Source: Anseranas semipalmata
Taxonomy: Eukaryota; Chordata; Aves; Anseriformes; Anseranatidae
Length of the DNA stretch: 64,000 nucleotides
Direction of reading: 5' to 3'
Assembly (NCBI GenBank): GCA_013399115.1
Contig: VXAA01000904.1
Coordinates: 885,979 to 949,978 of the forward strand
Made by a program: the position numbers and the translations under genes
Part shown: piece after piece, positions 36,301-49,275 of the stretch
How positions within the stretch are numbered: position 1 is the first letter of the stretch
How the letters are laid out: each line of letters starts with the position of its first letter
Notes under the pieces: generated by a model
Told to the model about the DNA's origin: nothing
Database searches by the model: none
The model's input: the letters and a program-made list of their open reading frames with translations, nothing else

Positions 36301-39300
36301 CAATGAAAGCCCCCTCACTATTCATTAGGATATCATCACTTCAGTGCTGGGGAGGTGTGCTTTAAAAACAAGCCTCATCCACCAAAGGGTGTGAGCAAAA
36401 GGCTTAAGATTGTGCTTAAAGGCCAGTGCTTGATGAACTGGGGCCCCTGTAGATTAAAGCCTTGCCTGACCTAGTTCCCCTGCATACATGGCGCGAGGTC
36501 TCCAAGCTGCGTGGTTGGGTGGCTTTGGGTTTGTCCTCTTTCATGAGGCAGAAGAATAGCTCCAGGCTTTGCTTTTCTTTAAATTATGGAACAGGAATAC
36601 CAGCTTCCTCCTTTCCGCCTTTCTGTGGAGGACAGGAGAAGCGCTGAGGGAAGCTGTAGCCAGAACTGCATCCCGTCCTTCCAGGGAGAAGGTACGAGCT
36701 ATGGCATCCGCTTGGCACAACCCTCTGTCTTGTTACCACCGGCCAGCGGCAGGGGAAGATTTTATGACTGCTGGCTTCAGAAGCAATGTCACATCAGCAT
36801 AACCTACGCTGCAGCTGTGTTTTGTGGAGGTGGCCCTGTGCTCCAGCATCACAGTGGCTTTGCTGCTGCTGTTCGCGTTGGTTGCTCCCAACCTACCTCG
36901 CGTGGGCACTCGTTTTACCTGTTGCCCTGCCCAGGACTGGGGATGGTGCTGTGTTTCTCCTGGACCTTCTCAGCTTCTGGGGTTGAAGTGACCACGGAAG
37001 GGAGCTAGACTGTGCCACATTCAGACAACGTGAGGCTGACAAGCTGGTCACAGACAGCTGCTCCACGTCCTACAATATTCCGGTCACTTTTCCATGGTAC
37101 CAGGAGAGGGACAAAGTTTTGGCACAAGGCACTTAGGCTAGAGGGCACTGAGGAGAAACATGAGTGATGAGTCCTAACCCTGTTTGTGCCAGAAATCCCG
37201 GAGCTGGGCCAGGGCCGAGACCAAGACCCCAGTTCTTGTTGCCAGCCCCTGGAAACACTTGGCCTTGCAGCCAGCAGCCTTGGAGAGGAGACCAGACACC
37301 AGTGCTGCATTCACCTGTAGGACACAGTCAGTGCACACAGGTGGAGCTGGCGTTACCTTTCTCAGCGGTGAGTGGTGTTATCTCCAGTGGATGTGAGCTT
37401 GCATTCACCCTACATACTGCTCGCCCCCTCCCCAGCTACAGCTGCAGGCTAGATAATTGTGAATGCAGTTGGCAAAAATGGCCTCTTTCTCCCCAGTTTT
37501 TCTCCCGGTCAATGTGCCCAGAGCTGTGGCTGCCTTTTTCCCCATTGTTTTGCTGGCCACCCTCCAAGCGTGGGGCTCCATTTTTCTCTGCATCCTTATG
37601 GATGATATGCTCAGCTCCAGCAAAGGCATTTGTTGAGAACTGAGACTCATATGCTTCATTAAAGAGGACATATTGTGCTTGAAACGCAGAGGATTCATAC
37701 AGAAAATCAGTGCCAGTTTTTATCCCATCGCACTGTCCCTTTTGGTTAATAAAAGTCAGGAAATTTTTATATTGGTTCTTCTTGAAGGTTTTCATTATTC
37801 TATCACTTCTTGTTTGCTGTCTTTCCTTTTGTCTTTGCAAAACCTTTATCAGGGAAGGTTTTGAGCTGGCTGTGAGTCATGCAGCAGCAATGGGGAGCGG
37901 CTGCACCGAGCTGTGCATACCAAGCCTGCCAGTTTGTGCCCACTCAGGGCTTAGGACAAAGGATGCTGGTGGGCCATCCTGCTCTAAATGGGCTTCCTGG
38001 CTGCAGAGCCTCTCTCTCCTCCTGAAGTTTTGTGTTGTTGCTGTAACAGACCACACCAGAATTATTTATGCGAAGCACAGATTGCAAAGCACAGACCCCT
38101 GGGCCCTTCCTCATCTCCGTGAAATGTCTGAGCCCGAGTGCAAGGCAGCTTTATGGGTGCAGCAAGCTGTGAGCTGGAGATGTACAATGGGATAGCCAAG
38201 TGTTTGCTGCGGCCGCTCCAGCTGTGCGGCAGGACCTCCTTCTTCTGGTCCCAGAGCAGGGGTATGAGTTTTTCCAGCTCTGCCAGATAGCAGGAGGCAC
38301 CTTTCTGGGAACTATTGTGGTATGGCTCTCGCTAGATTCCTTTAGGCTTTGTAAATGTATAGTTTCTCGGTTGCGTCATCAAAAAAACAGGGAGGGAAGG
38401 CACTACCTGCAGAACCAGTAATGCAATCACCAACCGGGCTTCATCAGCACTCCCTGAACCATACCCAGCACATGTGAGCGGTTAATTAGATAACTGGCCC
38501 CATGCAGCATCCCTTGAAATAGATAGATTGCAGCACAGCAGCAGATCAGCAAAGGCATGTGCCATGAGCCCTGCGAACCTGGTTTTGTGCATCAGCGCAC
38601 AGAAGAGCTCAAGAGGGCAACTAGGGATAGACTTACCATCTCCAGGGGCTTCAGAAACTCCTAGGAGGTGGTGGAGCTAGCATCTCAAAACTGGGAGGGG
38701 GGATGTTTTTGAAAAAGATGTCGTCTTTGTTACTGTTGGAACCAAGCAATGAACCACAGCTTGTTCTTTTTCCTTCACAGGGGTGGCAGCTGACACAGCC
38801 AGCCCTGGAGGAGCAGCTGCATCGACCTCTCGCCAGCAGACTGCAGCTTGAGGTGGAGGGAAGGAGCCAAGGAGGAGGCATCTGGGAGGTCACAGACCCC
38901 ACCTCAGCGTGGACTTGTGGTTCAGGAGCTGGCAGTGCACCTGAGACGAGGGAAGGGAATGGTAAAGAGGAGAAATGGAGGGACTGACAGACCATCATGT
39001 CGCAGGACTGATGGAGAAGGGGGTCAGTTTGACCTGGGATGGGACTGAGGAAGGCTTTGTGGCCTCATGAAGAAGGCTGGGCCACAGCAGGTGACAGATG
39101 TGGACATGAAGAGACGTAGTAGCCACTGATGGAGAGACATGCAGGCAAACGAGGCTGCAGCAAGTACCTCTGAGCAGCAATCACTCTCCTGCACCTCTTC
39201 TTCCTCCTCACCCTACCTGGTGTGGTGCTCCATGCCTGGTCCTGCACAGGCAAACACCTGCTCCAGGAGCTGCTTCCCTACCACTGCATCTTCTGCCTGG

Positions 39301-42300
39301 CAGGAAAAAGAGCATTTGGGGGGCCCAAACCCTTGCACCTGAGCACCAGCTTGCAGCCACGGTGCTCCGCACCGATCCTGCCAGCACGCTGAATGGGAAC
39401 GGCTGCTCACTGCTGGGTCAGCCCTGTGGCTGAAGTCCCCCCGTACCCTTGCTCATCTTCTCATGACATCCATATGCATGGATCACAGACATATGCATGT
39501 TATCGCGTTGCTGGTGCTTTCACCACCAGCCATTCTTCCAGAACAAGAAAATCATGCTTTTCTTCCTAATAAAATTTCTTTCCTGCCGCTGGCCTTGTGG
39601 CATGGCTGTTTCACAATGTACAGCAAGCCTTGCCCACAGGACCTGCCCAGGCCTGCAGCTCCCGGCGCTCACCCAGGCTGAGCCCTGACAATTAGTGGGA
39701 CAACAATACTGAGACTTAATTCAGTCAAAGCAAAACCAACAAATGCTGCCGTTCAGTCGCCTGCAGTGGCTTGACACATGCTGTTGTATTGAACATTTAG
39801 ACAAGAGAGTAAATTACAACCCCAAGTCTCCCATCTCCATGTCAAAATGCTTTCCTTAGCAGAAAAGTGGAAGGGATGCTGGATAACATGTTTCTGACTA
39901 CTACCACTGAAGCCAGGATGTCCAATGGGTGGCTCACACAGACTTGCAGGTCCTTGAACCTCTGCCTCAACAAGCTGCTCTCCTTTGCCTTTGCAACTGA
40001 AAAATTTCAAGCCGCCTGAATTTCTCCAGATCAGTCTCCATTTGCCTTGTTAAACTTGTACTAGTGCACAATGAAAATATTTCTCTTTCCATAGGTTTCT
40101 ATAGGTTAGTGTGGTACCAGCAGGGTACACAGCCATCACTCACCCGTCCAGCGGCCACCTGCGCAGGTGAAGCTGGCTGCTGCTGGCCATGCACAGGTGG
40201 ACCTGTGGGTTTCATGGCAGTGGTGGCCACATGCTTCTGCATGGACAACGGTGCTCCCACAGCTATGGGCCCTGCTGACATCTCCACGGCCAAACCCCAG
40301 GGAAGCGCTCTTTGCAGGTCGTAGCACAGCTCACCGACCCCCTGACCAGCAGCACGGCCCTTCCCTGCTAGCTGGGGCAGGTGTTTCTCCATGAAGCCTC
40401 CTTAGAAAGGTTTTCTCACCCCGCTCTTCTGCGCTCTCATTTTCTTCTCTGTCCCACTGCAGAGAGGACAAGCTGCACTTGCTGCTGCTGCTACAGCAAG
40501 CCATGGCCAGCCTAGGCTGGCAGCGTGGGCATGAGGCTCCATGCGAATTATGCCTGACTCACCCGTGGAGGAAAACCCTACATGGGGAGGAAACAACAGT
40601 CCAGTGACTGTTTCTGTGTGGAAGCAGGAAAAGCCTCATATAATATCCCTCCTGTGCTGTGACCGCATTCCTTCAACACCACGTGAAAGTGTTCTTGCGT
40701 GAGGGTTGCCTCAGGAATGGATTGCTTTCTTCGCTTCTCAAAGTGAAGAAATTCCAGCTTTGTGGAGAAGTGCAAGGAGTGGAAGCACCCCAGGCTGGGC
40801 TGTTACTGGGGAAGCCCACAGGCACACTGGGTTTGTATCAGCCGGGAATGCACTGAGCAGGACAAGCTCAGCTCCTCTGCGGTGGATCTGACCCCTCGGC
40901 AAGTTAGCGCTCAGGATACCACGTGTGCCACTGTTTCTGTTTACTGATAAACTTGCTGAGGTGTGAAATCTGTGGGAGAAGAGAGCACGTGGTTAAAACT
41001 GATTTTACTGACACAGCTCAGCGGTTACAAGAGCCTCGTAGAAGTGTGGAGAGCAAAATGCCAGCCTCCTCTTCAGCTTAACCAGTGAATCTAAGAGCTG
41101 ATTTTCAGCCAGTTCCTGCTCTTTTGGGCTGCCTAACCAACCTGTGCTGCTGCACAGAGAACTCCTGGAGATGTTCCGGTGAAGCCTCTTCCTCCTGTCT
41201 GCAGGAGCTGGTGGTTCGTGGAGTCCCCTGCCCTGGTCCACCCTGCAAGCACACGTACCTGACTGCCAGAGGTGCCTCGGAGGGCAGGTGACGGGGATGC
41301 TCCCACGTGAGCCGCGGTGCCAGCGCGAGGAGGTGGCACATTTGTGCACCGCTTGCCAGCGCGGGGACCTTCCTCTCCAGCCCTGCCCTCCTCGCTCATC
41401 CCTGGCCTCAGGCCACAGCTGCAGCTCCCTGGCGAGGGCGGCACAGCTCTCCGCGGAGCTGCGAAAGGAGCTGGGCTACAAACCAACAAGAAGGGCAGCC
41501 AGGTCTCCTTCGAAGGGCTGTTTTAACCCTCCATGGTTTCAGGGGCTCATCTGCCGTTGTGCTGCTTCAACACCGGGAGCAGGGGACTGCAGCCCAAGGG
41601 GCCGGGGCCGGGGTGTCCATGGGTGGGAATGTCTTTGGTCAGCTTTGCTACCAGAGCTGGCAGAGCAACATCCCTGCAGCTCATCCCCGCCAGAAGTTCT
41701 CTCTGCTCGTCTCAGGCTCCCATCACTTTGCTGTCAGATTCCTACATTGCTTGAAGGAGTCGCATTTCCCTTTAGGGAGTAAATGGTTCGCATAGTTTGG
41801 CATTTATTCTGTCACGGCATATGTGGGACTATCATTAACATTAACAGGAATGACACATCCATCCAGCAGAGAATAATCTGCTTAATGGCTAAATAGGAAA
41901 GCTGTGTGTGTAAAATGGTAGGCAGCTAGTCAGCTCCACAGGGCAGTTTTCCCTTTGATAAAATTGAAAATCATTTCAAAACAGGAAATGAGTTTTCCCT
42001 CTTTTTATTCAAAGTCCCATAAATACAAACACACCCCTTGACATCCATAGAAGTCTCCACTGTAAATGATGTATTTATAGGAGCGGACGTGCCATAGATG
42101 CCTTAATGTAACTCCAGCTTCTAGCTTCGTTAGAGAGACGGATCCTGAAGTGACAGATAGCCTGGGACAAAATTTATCTCGGCTCACACCCTGTGCCAAC
42201 CCATGAACAGCTTTACAGGCTAAACTTAAGCATTCAAAGTTTCTACGCTGGAAAGCAGGAGAGCAAGGTGATTTGAAAGACAGATGAAAAAATTCAGGTG

Positions 42301-45300
42301 GATGATAGCTACCTGACTGGTAGAAGTATGTGTTACTGCCAAATATTTAGCAATTCTCAAGAAAAGATTGAAATCTGGGTGCATTTCATCAGAAAATTCA
42401 GATCAGTTATTCTTAAACCCATGCTATTCTTTCAACGATTAAAGTTGCGGCTACACACTTGCATGAATAAGGTAGAAGTTCTTTGTTACGCAGGTTAATA
42501 AGTGAAATGGAAGAGAAGCAAGAGAAAACCGGAACTAGGGAAAAGAATCACTGGGTCCCAAATAGCAGTGAGGTTTGGGGCGATCGTCTGAACTGCTGCC
42601 TTCCCTGTCACACACTCAGCTCTTCAGCAGATGTACTTGCAGTTGCTATTTCTCGGTATTTAGAGTGCATCCCCCACTGCACTGCCCGCACAGGCTGCGA
42701 GGGATGCGTGCAGACAGCAGCAGCGGTGTTAATGGCCAACAGCACCTGCACGTGAACGCGCACATTTTGGAGGCAGTCTTGCCCAAGCAGGACTTCATTC
42801 TGCAGTTTGGCCATCCGTTTCTCCCCCAGCCCCACTCTCTCAGTTGTACCAGTGAGAATGTTTGTTTAGGGCCACAAAAACCAGGACTGGAGGCCTGATT
42901 TGCCTGAAAAACAACCTGACGTACACACGAGGTTGTTTCTAGCCCAGGCTGGTCTCCAGGCTATTCCACCTTTTGGCCCAAAATCAGGAATCGATGGAAC
43001 AATAGGGGGGGGTGTTTCTAAGGGGCAATGCATAGAAAGGGAAGAAGCCACTGCTGAAAGAATCGTGAGCCAAATCACTGCCTAAGATGATGGTCTGTCA
43101 GGTCTCCCGTACCTGCTTCACTGGTGTTTGCCTATGGACAAGGACATTTGTTCCAAGTTGCAACTAACCCCGACTTGCAGGCTGAGGCTGTACCTGAACA
43201 ACAACAAATATTCAACTGCTTTAAATCGCGGCTGTGCTAATTAATGAATATTAAGATATCGTTAAAAGAGCATGCACAGAATGGAAGCTCCTTTCAGTTG
43301 TCTCAAGGCCACAGAAGGACCTGGAGAAAATAGGACAAAGTGTGTTTCTTTATCTCTCCCTGCAAATTCCCACATTGCCACCCCCACCACTCACACGGGG
43401 CAAGCTTTTCTCTTGCTGCCAGCCACCAAGCAGCTCTTGGATGCTAGAAAGAAACATCCAGGCCAGATGTATGGGACCTAGGTCTGAGTTAGAATAAGCC
43501 CCCGAGCAGCTCACCTGGAGCCTGGGGACAGCGAGAGCCAGCTCCCCTGACCCCACTAATGCCCCAGCAATCCTGGGGGGCCAGGCGTCCCCCCAGCAGC
43601 CTCAGCTTGGCTTTGGATAACTGGCAGAGTACCAGGCTCATGCTACAGTGCAGGCAAACTGCAAGCCAAAGGAACATCATCCCTGATATTTTGTTTAAAC
43701 AACGGTTTCCCATATAAGCCACGTATGCTACAGCTGTATATGCTACAGCCCGATAATTAACAGTTTGTTGATTATGCCTGGGATATATAATAAATACATT
43801 GTGGCCTGCCTTCTCCTCTCCCCATCCCAAATAAGGACTTACTGTAAGCGCCTGTCAGGGCAGCAAGGGATGAGGCTAACTCCTGACACGGGCTACCTCC
43901 GGCACAGGTTACCAAGAAGGGGGTGACAAATCCCCACCAGCAGGTCCTGTCCCTAGCCCCTTGTCTCCCTCCGCCTTTGCAGTTTCTGACCTCCCGTGGG
44001 AAGGGAGCTGTGGTGTAACCCTCCCCTCTTCCCCCAGCCTGGCTGCTGGGGGGGAAGCCAGAGCCCACGTGGTCCCCCCCCGGCCTTTCTGGCATCAGGA
44101 CAGCAAAGCTCGCCCACAAAATAGAGGCTCATTAGAGCTTCACGTTACGAGCAGTGGGTGCTCTTCACTTAAGTAACAGGCAGTGTTCGTGAAAAAGCTT
44201 AGCCTGGGACAAGGGTCAAACAAAACCATGACTATGCTGCTGTTGAAGGAGGGACAGCCTGGTGCAGACTCTTCCTAGCTTTTGTGGCTGCCCAGTGTTA
44301 TCTGAAGAGATAAAGGGGGGGAGATCCAGTGAAGAGGGAATGGGGTGCTGGCTGGTGGAGACCGGGGATGCAAGAAAGCTCTGCAAATATCGCTGCTTGC
44401 TCTCAGAGGAGAAGGAGCTCAGGGCTGTGGCTGGCTTTGGGCAGTTTGCAAATGTGGGGGATCACATTTTATTTTTTGCTTGCGGCCACGCCATCTGCTG
44501 CATTAAAAAATGACCACGGGCAAAATCGGCACTGGACACAGCCGTGACACGGGGCGGAGGAACCATGCAGCAGTGCATCTGCGTCCCTGGCACGCAGCCC
44601 AGCAACTAACTGGCAGCGCAGGGAGAGGAGGGGAGGGGAGGAAGAGCTGCAGCCTCCGGAGCCCCCCACACCCCCGTGGCCATTCCTGCTCAGGCTAAAT
44701 CTTCCTGAGCAGCAACCTCCCATGGCCATGGGGAAGCAGATCCCACCAGGCTGCCTCTGCTCTCCAGGCTCCACACCGTCCCTCTCGCCCTACCAGCTGC
44801 TTGTGATGGCAGCCAGGGCAATCCCAAAAGCAATAATTTGGGGTCAGGAGCTCCCTGACCCCTGCTCTAGCCGTGGCAGCTCCCCCATGTGCTAGCAGTC
44901 CCCAGGGGACATTAACTGGAGGGTGGATCGGGGTCTCGCAATGTCAGTGCTCTGGGAGCTATTCCTCTGCCTGGCTTTCGCTGCGGCTGCCACAGAGGGG
45001 TACGGATCTCTGCTGAGAGCTCGGTGTGCACTCACTGTGTCAATATTTAATAACGGTAATTAGTAACAGGCTGGGTGGCTCAGGAATTCACAGCTCAGCA
45101 TTTACCTCATTCACGTCTCCCAGCTTTTGGGTGCGTAAGGGATATGTCTGCAGCAAGCAGAAGCAAAGGCTCGCGTAAGTGCCGCTGCCCCATTTTTTTG
45201 GTAAACATTTTATTTATAGGTCTTCACAAACACATGTTCCTTTTGCTCTGGTGGCTCATGACACTGTAAACCTAGTAACATAAGAACTGTATTTTAGGTC

Positions 45301-45510
45301 AAAAAAATTACTTTTGTAGCTAACTCATGAGCAGCTGTCCTTTGTTACCAGCCTGATTTAAGGCTTTTAAGCTCCATGAACCAGTGGCGGTGCAGAAAGC
45401 ATCCTCTTTCCTCTGAAAAGCGTGGCAAGCTAAGGCCCTGCACACATCACAGTGGCATGGTGCAGTGCGGGTGGCTCTAACCCTGCTCTACAGCAAAACT
45501 GAAAAAAGGT
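33367..45510. other. Unassigned DNA, GC-richer from about 36 kb
   Basis: No known gene. An old repeat fragment lies at 35395-35490 and a weak CR1-like trace at about 33950-34050. There are several overlapping open frames of 90-165 codons in GC-rich DNA (for example two + frames at 41288-41795). A small hairpin gggttgaa/ttcaaccc is at 34684-34707. Weak splice-bounded segments of 30-42 bases on the - strand (34144-34173, 45106-45147) are below what I would annotate. Confidence 0.4.
35395..35490 (+). repeat. Ancient interspersed repeat fragment
   Basis: The stretch 'gcagaagaaggtataatacc' followed by 'ttttattagccaaactgatg' matches an old repeat that I associate with sauropsid genomes (the 'ccttttattagaccaactga' type). 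The family is uncertain (DNA transposon or SINE), and the copy is truncated and diverged. Confidence 0.35.
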
Positions 45511-45699
45511 GACGGGGCACTGGCACAGGTTGCCCAGAGAGGTGGTGGGATCTCCCTCCCTGGAGATCTCCAAATGCCACCTGGACGTGGTCCTGGGCAA
45601 CCTGCTCTGGGTGTCCCTGCTTGAGCACGGGGCTGGACCAGGTGGCCTCCAGAGGTCCCTTCCCACCTCAGCCACGCTGTGATCCTGTGATTCTGTGAA
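45511..45699 (+). mobile_element. CR1 LINE 3' end
   Basis: This is a clear CR1 3' terminal segment. It carries cacaggttgcccagagaggt, then 'ccctggagatctccaaatgc', 'ctgggtgtccctgcttgagc', 'ctggaccaggtggcctccag' and 'aggtcccttcccacctcagc'. It ends in the repeated tail gatcctgtgattctgtga. It is severely 5'-truncated, as most CR1 copies are, and on the + strand. CR1 is the main LINE of birds and other sauropsids. The open frames on the opposite strand here are shadows of it. Confidence 0.93.
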
Positions 45700-46019
45700 C
45701 ACGCATTCAGGTGTTTTGACCAGTCCCCTGCCAAAGTCATCAGCTACCAGGAGCAAGACTTCTCCATCTTAAGGCGCACGGCTCAATCCTCAGCCTGGGG
45801 CTGGCTGCTTCTGACATCCTCAGGAGTTTCTGCTGAGGGGAGTTATGGGTTAAGCTCTCCTTGGGGACATCGTCAAAAAAGGTCCAAGGCCTCCTGCTGT
45901 GAAGCTGTTTGACAACATGGCAGAAACACTCTTCGCTTGCAGCATACATGAGTTAGATTTCTGATTCTTCATCTCTGAAAGTTCAAGTTAATAGCTGTAG
46001 TAAAATGAAAGCCAAATGC

Positions 46020-46320
46020 AAAGAGTTGCAGAGGGAATGGGTAATAAAACGGCAGCTGAAACTTAATGTTGATAAATGTTTCTGGGACTCTTTCTCTCTG
46101 TAAAAGAGAAAGCACATGGGGAGATACTGAAGGTCTGTAAAGTCGTGATGATATTATGGTGGTGAATGGGCAAAGGTTTTCATTTTCTCCTCCAATAAAA
46201 GAGCTAGAGGCCATTAAATGAAACTAGTGAGAGGCAGGTTCAAATAAATTTCACCCAAAATACAATCGAGTGGTAGAATACCCTACCTAACACGGGAGGA
46301 TGTGGGTGCCCACAGTTTAG
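46020..46320 (+). mobile_element. Diverged CR1-type LINE fragment (end of ORF2 plus 3' UTR)
   Basis: 'cagctgaaacttaatgttga' plus 'taaatg' resembles the end of the CR1 reverse-transcriptase frame. The block 'ggccattaaatgaaactagt' followed by 'gagaggcaggttcaaataaa' matches the CR1 3' UTR core. It lies about 300 bases after the younger CR1 end, in the same orientation, and is more degraded. The boundaries are approximate. Confidence 0.6.
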
Positions 46321-46666
46321 CTCAATTATGCAAATTTGTGAACAACAGAAGAAGACAGAAGAACAGATTTATCAAGGGACCAGAAATGGCTGCAGTGCCC
46401 TCATTAGTGTTGTGCACCACATCATGCATCTGGGATATGCGGGTGTTAGGATGTAAAGGTTTGGGTTGGACACACAACTCGCCAGTCTCAGCTCCTCCCC
46501 AGAGGTACAGAGCAGCGGGCAAGGTACTGGTAGCAGAGCTCCAGGGCACATGGTGAACTGAGCAGACTCCTGCCCACGTCCTCTCTGCAAAGAATCCTCC
46601 AGCTCCTGCTTTTTTAGAACAAAAACACTGTGAAATGTTGCAAATACAGGCTGAGCACTCTCTCAC

Positions 46667-46731
46667 CTGCACCCTGCCCGAAGGTGCTGGCACCTGGGAA
46701 CGCAGACAGGGATCATGGAGGGGCTGTGGCA
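46667..46731 (-). other. Weak candidate exon on - strand
   Basis: A very good acceptor (CTTTGCCATCCTGCAG) and donor (GCAG|GTGAGA) bound 65 open bases in phase 1 to 0, encoding a Pro-rich piece (PQPLHDPCLR...). It is short and has no resemblance to any family I know, so it is given only as a place to check against RNA. Confidence 0.18.
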
Positions 46732-46734
46732 CTG

Positions 46735-49070
46735 CAGGATGGCAAAGGGGCAGCAATGCAGGGGCTATCCAGCAGGGCACAAGGGGACCAGCTGCTGGCA
46801 TCTCTTGCCTACCACCACATCACTGTCCTGCGTGCTGTCTTGCACCCTGCAGAAGATACTCGAGATATCTTTGTCACTTTTCTCTATCTGATGTCTGCAT
46901 GCACATAATAGCGTGTATGTGTTAATTACAGTCATGTAAATACCTATGTGTGCATTTTTATACAGTTATACATAGCTATTTTTGGTCTGCTCTTTTGCAA
47001 GATGAACATTTTGAAAGGGACATTTGTTGTCTTGTTTTTCCCCAGAGGAAGCAGTTAGGTGGCCTATCTTTTTTAACAAGGGCAGTGTCCCATCCTCCCC
47101 ATGTGCAGGGAGAACAACCGCCCCAAACAGCCATGCCGTGCAAGAGGCAAGCACTTGGCTTCATCATCTTTCAGCGCATCCTGGTCTCTGTGGCTCGTCC
47201 ATAAATAATTACCCTGCTGGGGTACGGGAGTCGGTTCACTGCTGCAGCTGGGCTTTCCGGGGACGAAAAGGAATGGAACGACAAAACACAAACCAAGACC
47301 CAAAGCTTGTCTAATTAGTGGCGGGAAGCTTCCTAGTGAACCTAGCTCAAAGCAGAGCTCCTTGTGCATGCAAGGGAGCAATTTGCTGGAGATGACAGGG
47401 TACGGCATTAGCATTCCCAGGGGCTCAGCAGTGACAAGCGGAGGGAGGGGGAAATAACTCGAGCCCTGATGAGAGCGGATGGCAGGAGGTGCGCGAGCAG
47501 GGAGCATCCCCGCGAGCGTGACAGCTGCAGGGCTCCACGTCCCCTCCGCTCCTGACAGCAGTGCCTCCCGCAGCTTTTGTGTCCCCACCACCAAGATGAC
47601 AGCCTGGCGCTGCTTCTCGCCGGGGTACGCCTTCCTCCCAGGCGCGGATGCTGTGCACGTGGCAGCAGGCATTGTCAGAGCGTGCCAAACAATAGGGCAC
47701 CCAGGAAAAAAATTACAATAAATAAGTAAAAGAAAGAGGGCGGCTTTCTTCAAACACAGACTTTCTCACTTGGAAGCGATCTGGCTTTCAATGAGACGGT
47801 GAGCAGCAGCACGACGCTGAGAGCAGCGTGCCTAACTGGACCACTCCTTGGAGAAGGAAACAGTCAGGAAATATGCCCTGTGTTGGAAGCAGTTATTAAA
47901 AAAGAGCTGCCTTCTCAACGTAAGTGGAAACAGATAACAAAGGAGCGTTATGCCCAGAGCTTTCAGGGCCCTGCATGCTCATCCCCTTTCTGCCACCCTT
48001 GTGTGCCCCAAAATCCTTGCCGGGCTTTGAGGCTGTGCTGGTGCTGTTGTGACATTGCTGTGACCACCCCGAGCTCAACACAGTGCTGCCCAAGCTAGTG
48101 CCATGTCGGAGAGAGGTGGAGGAGCCTCCGCTCTGCCAGGGCTCTTGCAAGAGCATAGCAGAGACAGGTCAGTCAGTGCTGACACGTCCATACAGCTGTC
48201 TCCACCTCGCCTGAACCCTGCTCCAGCACAGGCTGGACAAAACCACCCATGGAAGACTCCAGGTGTGCATGCGTGTGAACGGAGGTCCCGATTTAGTGTG
48301 GTGTTGTACAGCCTTCATCACCTAGTGGGCTTCTGAAGGATGCAAACGCTTGAACAGTTTGCTTTGGTTTCGTATGGAGCAAACAGTAAAAGATGGTTGG
48401 GATGGGATACAGGAAGATGGTTTGGAAACTGTCTGCATCTCGGACACTGAGAAAGCCTACAGTTAGCCTACAGGCTTTTCTCTTCATCCCCGTTGCTTGC
48501 ATCCTCGCCTCTTGTCCCTGCTTTTGACACAGTTCCTTAAAAGCAGCCTCCTCTTGCCTGTTTCCACCCCTGCCGCTGATCCGGAGGGAGACCATGCACG
48601 AGGCATTTGCTTCCGTGGCTTTTGATCTCCCCATCCACCAGAAGTTCCACAGGAAGATGTAGGTGTGATGGTTCCAGACTTAGCCGGCATGGACAATATC
48701 ATGCTGTGGTCATAAAAGGTAGACACTAACATAGGTAAGTGAGTGTCATATATTAGACACTGAGCAACACAGAGCTGCTGGAGTCCTGTGTTTGGCATCT
48801 AACACTATGCTGAAAAAAGCAGTTGATAGATTTCAGTAAGTCCAGGGGAGAACAATGATGCAGGAGGGGAGGGGTGCCTAGAAAACACCACAAATGGACG
48901 TTGCTTAGTGAGATGAGAAAGGAAAATGGATGACTGAGACAAATTAGGACTGCAGCCTTCAGCCATACTGCTGCAGAGGTGCAGGGAGCAGGCTTTCCAT
49001 CACAGGCAGGACAAGGAGCAGTGACCTCCACTTGCAGCAAGCAAGGCCTAGACCAGAAAGTAGGGGAACT
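46735..49070. other. Unassigned DNA
   Basis: It contains the longest ungapped open frame in the window (226 codons, - strand, 47073-47753), which starts with a hydrophobic stretch but has no recognisable family. I see no exon borders or repeat that would support a gene. Treated as non-coding. Confidence 0.4.
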
Positions 49071-49074
49071 TTGC

Positions 49075-49275
49075 TAACTCCAGGCACTGTGAGACACCGG
49101 ATGGGCTTGCCTGGGGTGCTTATTGAATCCCTGTCAGGTTTCTAGGAGCAGACAAGGCAAATGTCTGTTACAAATGGTTTGCATCTAATTGATACTGCCT
49201 TGGAGCAGAAGGATAGGCTAGATGGCTACTAAAGGCCTGAGGCAGTCCAATTTCCTGAGGTGCTTTTAGATGTGC
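49075..49275 (+). mobile_element. Old CR1/L3-like LINE 3' fragment
   Basis: 'aggataggctagatggctac' followed by 'taaaggcctgaggcagtcca' matches the 'gctagatggctcttaaaggt' signature near the 3' end of old CR1/L3 copies. It is degraded, without a visible tail, and has approximate borders. Confidence 0.5.

Noticed and set aside
40136..40327. - strand open frame ending at a strong ACGG|GTGAGT donor
   Set aside because: No convincing acceptor upstream and a low-complexity Ala/Pro/Gln composition in GC-rich DNA.
41288..41795. Two overlapping + strand frames of 162-164 codons
   Set aside because: Both are open in the same GC-rich DNA, which is poor in stops; neither resembles a protein family and two overlapping real frames are unlikely.
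45106..45147. 42-base - strand segment with an excellent acceptor (CTGCTTGCTGCAG)
   Set aside because: Only 14 codons, a modest donor (GTAAAT), and a phase that does not fit the other candidate exons.
45430..45756. Open frames on the - strand over the CR1 copy
   Set aside because: They are the reverse complement of a CR1 3' end and not genes.
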